NCBI GenBank assembly: GCA_021802185.1
Contig: JAKAAV010000074.1
Coordinates: forward strand, 1-8,353
DNA length: 8,353 nucleotides
Direction: 5' to 3'
Source: Chloroflexota bacterium
Lineage (GTDB): Bacteria; Chloroflexota; Limnocylindria; Limnocylindrales; CSP1-4
The translations under genes and the position numbers were made by a program. The first letter of the stretch is position 1. Every line of letters begins with the position of its first letter. Below are positions 6,536-8,353 of this stretch, in pieces. The notes beneath the pieces are model-generated. The model was not told the DNA's origin. It saw nothing but the letters and a program-made list of their open reading frames with translations, and did not search any database.

Positions 6536-6625
6536 GCCGGTGACGGTCGCGCCGGTGGCGGTCGCGCCGAGGTCAGTCGCGACGGTGGCGGTCGCGCCGT
6601 GGGCGGTCGCGACGCCGCTGCCAGC
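6536..6625 (+). repeat. Tandem 15-bp repeat, five copies plus a degenerate sixth
   Basis: Consecutive 15-bp units with consensus GCCGGTGGCGGTCGC start at 6536, 6551, 6566, 6581 and 6596. A sixth unit at 6611 is strongly diverged. Units 1, 2, 4 and 5 differ from the consensus at zero to two positions. An isolated out-of-phase copy (GCCGAGGGCGGTCGC) sits at 6494-6508. The block lies in the 281-base spacer between the reductase and the 121-residue gene. Because the period is a multiple of three, it reads as a pentapeptide repeat in open frames on both strands, but I see no supported gene there. Confidence 0.8.
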
Positions 6626-6682
6626 GACTCCATGAGGGATCGCAGGGCCGCTCACGGACGGGCCTCGTGCGAACCACGGGGC

Positions 6683-6722
6683 GGCGAACAGGATGATGCG
6701 TGGGCGAACAGGACGATGGGGG
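6683..6722 (+). repeat. 20-bp tandem duplication before the 121-residue gene
   Basis: Two adjacent 20-bp units (6683-6702 and 6703-6722) match at 17 of 20 positions. The first 16 bases differ by one T/C change (GGCGAACAGGATGATG versus GGCGAACAGGACGATG). The second copy ends in the G-run that serves as the weak ribosome binding site of the next gene, so the duplication reaches to within 7 bases of its start codon. Confidence 0.8.
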
Positions 6723-6729
6723 TCAGCGG

Positions 6730-7095
6730 ATGGCGCAACGGGGACTGACGGCGGCGTACTTCTACCGCGTGCGGTGGGGACACCATGACGAGTGGGTGGA
6801 GTTGTTCCTGCGGAACCACTGGCCGATCCTGCGCGAGCAGGTGAAGACGGGCCGGATGCTCGACGTGCGGATGTACCAGCCGCGATTCCACGGTGACGGG
6901 CGGGCGGATTGGGACCTGATGGTCACGATCACGTATCGCGACTGGGCTGCGATGGAGGAGCATTCGGAGGCGGCCATCGCGCAGCGGCTGTACCCGGACC
7001 AGGAGGCGTTCCGGGCCGAGGAGCGGCGCCGGTTCGAGCTGCTCGACGCGCACTGGGACGTCCCGCTCGAGGAACGCGACCTGCCGGCCGAATAG
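6730..7095 (+). CDS. Small protein with a predicted ferredoxin-like (dimeric alpha/beta-barrel) fold, function unknown
   Basis: I recognise only the general style of this 121-residue soluble protein. The order of segments suggests beta-alpha-beta-beta-alpha. A first strand (LTAAYFYRVRW) is followed by a long helix (HDEWVELFLRNHWPILREQ), a strand MLDVRMYQPRFH, a strand WDLMVTITY, and then a helix rich in Glu/Arg. This is the layout of antibiotic-monooxygenase/EthD/mutarotase-type small barrels. Conserved-looking polar residues include the H and W of RNHWP, H in QPRFHGDG and H in LDAHWD. The chosen start is ATG 6730, with GGGGG at 6718-6722 as a weak ribosome binding site 7 nt away. An in-frame GTG at 6700 would add ten residues (GEQDDGGQR type) from the 20-bp duplication and is less likely. 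It is followed after 85 bases by the LsrG homologue, which has the same predicted fold. The pair may act on related substrates; that is inference. Confidence 0.65.
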   Translation: MAQRGLTAAYFYRVRWGHHDEWVELFLRNHWPILREQVKTGRMLDVRMYQPRFHGDGRADWDLMVTITYRDWAAMEEHSEAAIAQRLYPDQEAFRAEERRRFELLDAHWDVPLEERDLPAE

Positions 7096-7102
7096 AGGCC
7101 GC

Positions 7103-7147
7103 CCGAGCAGCCGGGGACCGAGCAGCCGGGGGCCGACCAGGCGCGAA
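7103..7147 (+). repeat. 15-bp tandem repeat between the two small genes
   Basis: CCGAGCAGCCGGGG(A/G) occurs twice in a row (7103-7117 and 7118-7132), differing only at the last base. A degenerate third unit beginning CCGACCAGG follows at 7133-7147. It fills much of the 85-base gap ahead of the LsrG gene and has the same 15-bp period as the unrelated block at 6536-6625. Confidence 0.75.
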
Positions 7148-7166
7148 GGCCGCCGGACGCGGCACC

Positions 7167-7172
7167 AGGAGG
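7167..7172 (+). promoter_or_regulatory. Ribosome binding site of the LsrG homologue
   Basis: AGGAGG is 8 nt from ATG 7181, a strong site that fixes the start. Confidence 0.85.
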
Positions 7173-7180
7173 GAACAGAG

Positions 7181-7483
7181 ATGCACGTCACGCTCGTCTA
7201 CGCTCACGTCCGGCCGGAGCACCTCGACGAGTTCATCGAGGCCACGCGCGCGAACCACGAGGCGTCGGTCCGCGAGACGGGGAACCTGCGCTTCGACATC
7301 CTGCAGTCGGCGGACGATCCGACGCGCTTCGTGTTCTACGAGGCCTACGTGGACGCGGATGCCGCGAAGGCGCACCGCGAGACGCCGCACTACCTCGAGT
7401 GGCGGGATCGGGTCGCGCCATGGATGGCGGAGCCGCGCGAGGGCATCCGGTACGTGGGCCTCATGCCCGATCTGTCGCTGTAG
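7181..7483 (+). CDS. lsrG: LsrG-like isomerase, antibiotic biosynthesis monooxygenase (ABM) fold
   Basis: This 100-residue protein closely follows enterobacterial LsrG (about 96 residues). It shares the N-terminal MHVTLV, the helix with RANHEASVRETGNLRFDIL (23-41), strand FVFYEAY (50-56), HRETPHYL (65-72) and the C-terminal GLMP (93-96). LsrG converts phosphorylated AI-2 (4-hydroxy-5-phosphonooxypentane-2,3-dione) to its isomer in the cytoplasm during quorum-signal breakdown. The ABM family it belongs to also includes cofactor-free quinol monooxygenases of the YgiN type. Family membership is well supported by these motifs. The AI-2 role is not, because no LsrK kinase, LsrF thiolase, LsrR regulator or Lsr/Rbs transporter is in the window. 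Its neighbours are a 121-residue protein of similar predicted fold and an aldo/keto reductase. Isomerisation of another phosphorylated or free dicarbonyl sugar is an equally good reading. It is the last plus-strand gene before a convergent spacer with a strong hairpin. Confidence 0.85.
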   Translation: MHVTLVYAHVRPEHLDEFIEATRANHEASVRETGNLRFDILQSADDPTRFVFYEAYVDADAAKAHRETPHYLEWRDRVAPWMAEPREGIRYVGLMPDLSL

Positions 7484-7535
7484 GCCGAGGTTCGGTCTGT
7501 CGCCGCAGCCCGAGGCGCGATCCTGTCCTGCGGCC

Positions 7536-7568
7536 GGCCGACCGGGCGCCGAGGGCGCCCGACCGGCC
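7536..7568. terminator. Candidate bidirectional terminator hairpin
   Basis: An 8-bp stem, CGGGCGCC (7543-7550) with GGCGCCCG (7554-7561) around a GAG loop, is extended after a 2x2 internal mismatch by five more pairs, GGCCG (7536-7540) with CGGCC (7564-7568). All thirteen pairs are G-C. It lies 53 bases after the LsrG stop and about 225 bases beyond the end of the minus-strand AMMECR1 gene. No T-tract follows on either strand, so classic intrinsic termination is not assured. Confidence 0.55.
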
Positions 7569-7576
7569 CCCGAGAC

Positions 7577-7609
7577 GCGATCAGACCGCGATTAGACCGG
7601 GATCACGAC
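7577..7609 (+). repeat. 11-bp tandem triplicate
   Basis: GCGATCAGACC (7577-7587) and GCGATTAGACC (7588-7598) differ by one base. A third, weaker unit GGGATCACGAC (7599-7609) follows. It sits directly after the hairpin in the convergent spacer. The 11-bp spacing is near one helical turn. No function is evident. Confidence 0.5.
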
Positions 7610-7792
7610 GTAACGCCGGGTCGCATCCCGCTGGCGCGGAGCGCGCCGAACCGGTTGTCGACCACGGCCTCGACGCGATCGCCCTTCATGCGTTCAACCT
7701 GCGCCGGATGCCGTTGCAGGCCGATCTCCCGCCCCCGCACGCCGCTGCGCGAGTCTCGCGTGGGTTGCCGGGCCGCGCCGCGAGCCGGCGGC

Positions 7793-8350
7793 TCAGCGCC
7801 CGAACCCGGTCTCCGACGCTCGAACGGACCTGAACGACCGAAGCCGCGTACCCGGCCATCGCCACGCGTCTCCGGCCAGGCCGGCCTTCTCGCAGACGGC
7901 CTGGAGCGTCGTCGCGGAGTCCCAGCCGAACTCCTCGGCGACCTGCGGGAGCAGCAGCGCGCGGCATCCGCCGCGCTCCACGATGATCCCCGCGGTTCGC
8001 GCGTCGAACTCGGCCGCCGAGACGAGCTCGGCCGGCGGCGCGAGGACCGAGACCTCGAGCCGGATCGACGGGAGCTCCGCGGGCGAGACCGGCCTGAACC
8101 TGGGATCCTCGCACGGGACGATGGTCGCCGCCGCGACGACGTTCTCCCACGCCGCCCGCTCCCAGTCGAGCTGCCCCATGCACCCGCGCAGCTCGCCGTG
8201 CTCGTGGAGCGTCACGAACGCCGCGCCGTGCCGCCGGACGGCCGCCGGGAGGCGCTCGGGATCGGGACGCGGCGGGCTCGTCCCGCGCACGGACGCCTCG
8301 ACGGCCTCGCGCGCGAGCCGCAGGAGCGTCGCAAAGTCGTCGTCGGACAC
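7793..8350 (-). CDS. amrA: AMMECR1-domain protein (AmmeMemoRadiSam system protein A)
   Basis: This 185-residue protein is almost entirely one AMMECR1 domain, the conserved family named after a human gene, with unknown biochemical activity. Visible hallmarks are the N-terminal helix LLRLAREAVEASV, the strand AAFVTLHEHGELRGCMGQL carrying the invariant RGCxG (R55-G59), the helix with AAATIVPCEDPRFRPVSPAEL, then IRLEVSVLAPPAEL, and GCRALLLPQVAEEFGWDSATTLQAVCEKAGL near the C-terminus. In bacteria and archaea it is commonly encoded with a Memo-like protein and a radical-SAM enzyme. Here the gene starts with GTG only three bases from the window edge, so those partners, if present, and the ribosome binding site are out of view, and a start further upstream cannot be excluded. 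It is transcribed towards the LsrG gene. The family call is firm; the function is unknown. Confidence 0.92.
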   Translation of the reverse strand: MSDDDFATLLRLAREAVEASVRGTSPPRPDPERLPAAVRRHGAAFVTLHEHGELRGCMGQLDWERAAWENVVAAATIVPCEDPRFRPVSPAELPSIRLEVSVLAPPAELVSAAEFDARTAGIIVERGGCRALLLPQVAEEFGWDSATTLQAVCEKAGLAGDAWRWPGTRLRSFRSVRASETGFGR

Positions 8351-8353
8351 GAC

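Larger units (their letters stand above)
7484..7792. other. 309-base convergent spacer with repeats and a hairpin, no convincing gene
   Basis: This spacer separates the plus-strand LsrG gene from the minus-strand AMMECR1 gene. It holds a 33-nt interrupted hairpin (7536-7568), an 11-bp triplicate (7577-7609) and a motif CGAGNCGCGATC at 7511 and again at 7571, 60 bases apart. A short minus-strand frame ending at 7603 is discussed in the findings. I see no tRNA or other recognisable RNA gene. Confidence 0.6.

Noticed and set aside
6536..6625. Repeat array considered as a CRISPR
   Set aside because: The units are 15 bp and directly adjacent, with no unique spacers and no cas gene.
5177..6655. 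Minus-strand open frame opposite the aldo/keto reductase, starting in the 15-bp repeat array
   Set aside because: Most of it is antisense to the reductase. Only the first ~50 codons lie in the spacer, and their protein-like look comes from the repeat. No ribosome binding site or known domain is visible.
6473..6748. Plus-strand open frame of 91 codons across the repeat spacer
   Set aside because: It is Gly/Arg/Asp-rich with no homology signal, runs into the next gene out of phase and has no ribosome binding site.
7748..7760. Near-palindrome CGCGAGTCTCGCG past the end of the AMMECR1 gene as a terminator
   Set aside because: Two 6-base arms with a single central base cannot form a hairpin loop of normal size, and no T-tract follows.

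Overview
This window comes from a very GC-rich bacterial chromosome (roughly 70% GC by eye, with coding third positions nearly all G or C). Genes are tightly packed, and several have strong Shine-Dalgarno sequences; one matches ten bases of the 16S rRNA tail. That fits an actinobacterium or a high-GC Chloroflexota lineage, but I cannot choose between them from the sequence. I see no tRNA, rRNA, CRISPR array, transposase or phage gene. Eight complete or near-complete genes plus one 5'-truncated gene are well supported.

Region 1 (1-2441, plus strand) is the end of a respiratory formate dehydrogenase operon. It holds the C-terminal molybdopterin-dinucleotide-binding part of the catalytic alpha subunit, a beta subunit with four [4Fe-4S] clusters and a C-terminal membrane anchor, and an eight-helix NrfD/PsrC-type membrane subunit. 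Both junctions are ATGA stop/start overlaps, so the three subunits are probably translationally coupled. Electrons from formate would pass alpha to beta to the NrfD subunit and then to the quinone pool. NrfD takes the place of the cytochrome b gamma subunit of classical FDH-N.

Region 2 (2442-5274, plus strand) has a 151-base leader with a candidate -10 box, a 12-bp direct repeat and an exceptionally good ribosome binding site. It is followed by an Acs-type acyl-CoA synthetase whose acyl-pocket tryptophan is replaced by glycine, and by a closely linked 214-residue membrane-anchored protein of unknown function.

Region 3 (5275-7483, plus strand) contains an aldo/keto reductase with an intact catalytic tetrad, a 121-residue protein of predicted ferredoxin-like fold, and a clear LsrG homologue (phospho-AI-2 isomerase family). 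No other lsr gene is visible. Small-molecule carbonyl or sugar-phosphate chemistry is the common theme. The spacers here carry short tandem repeats: 15-bp units at 6536-6625, a 20-bp duplication at 6683-6722 and 15-bp units at 7103-7147.

Region 4 (7484-8353) is a convergent spacer with a strong interrupted hairpin that could terminate transcription from both sides, and a minus-strand AMMECR1-domain gene (AmmeMemoRadiSam system protein A). That gene's start lies three bases from the window edge, so any Memo and radical-SAM partners would lie beyond it.

Nothing here amounts to a clearly new multi-gene system. The best leads are the LsrG/121-residue-protein/reductase set, the Trp-to-Gly acyl-CoA synthetase with its membrane-anchored partner, and the repeat-rich spacers.
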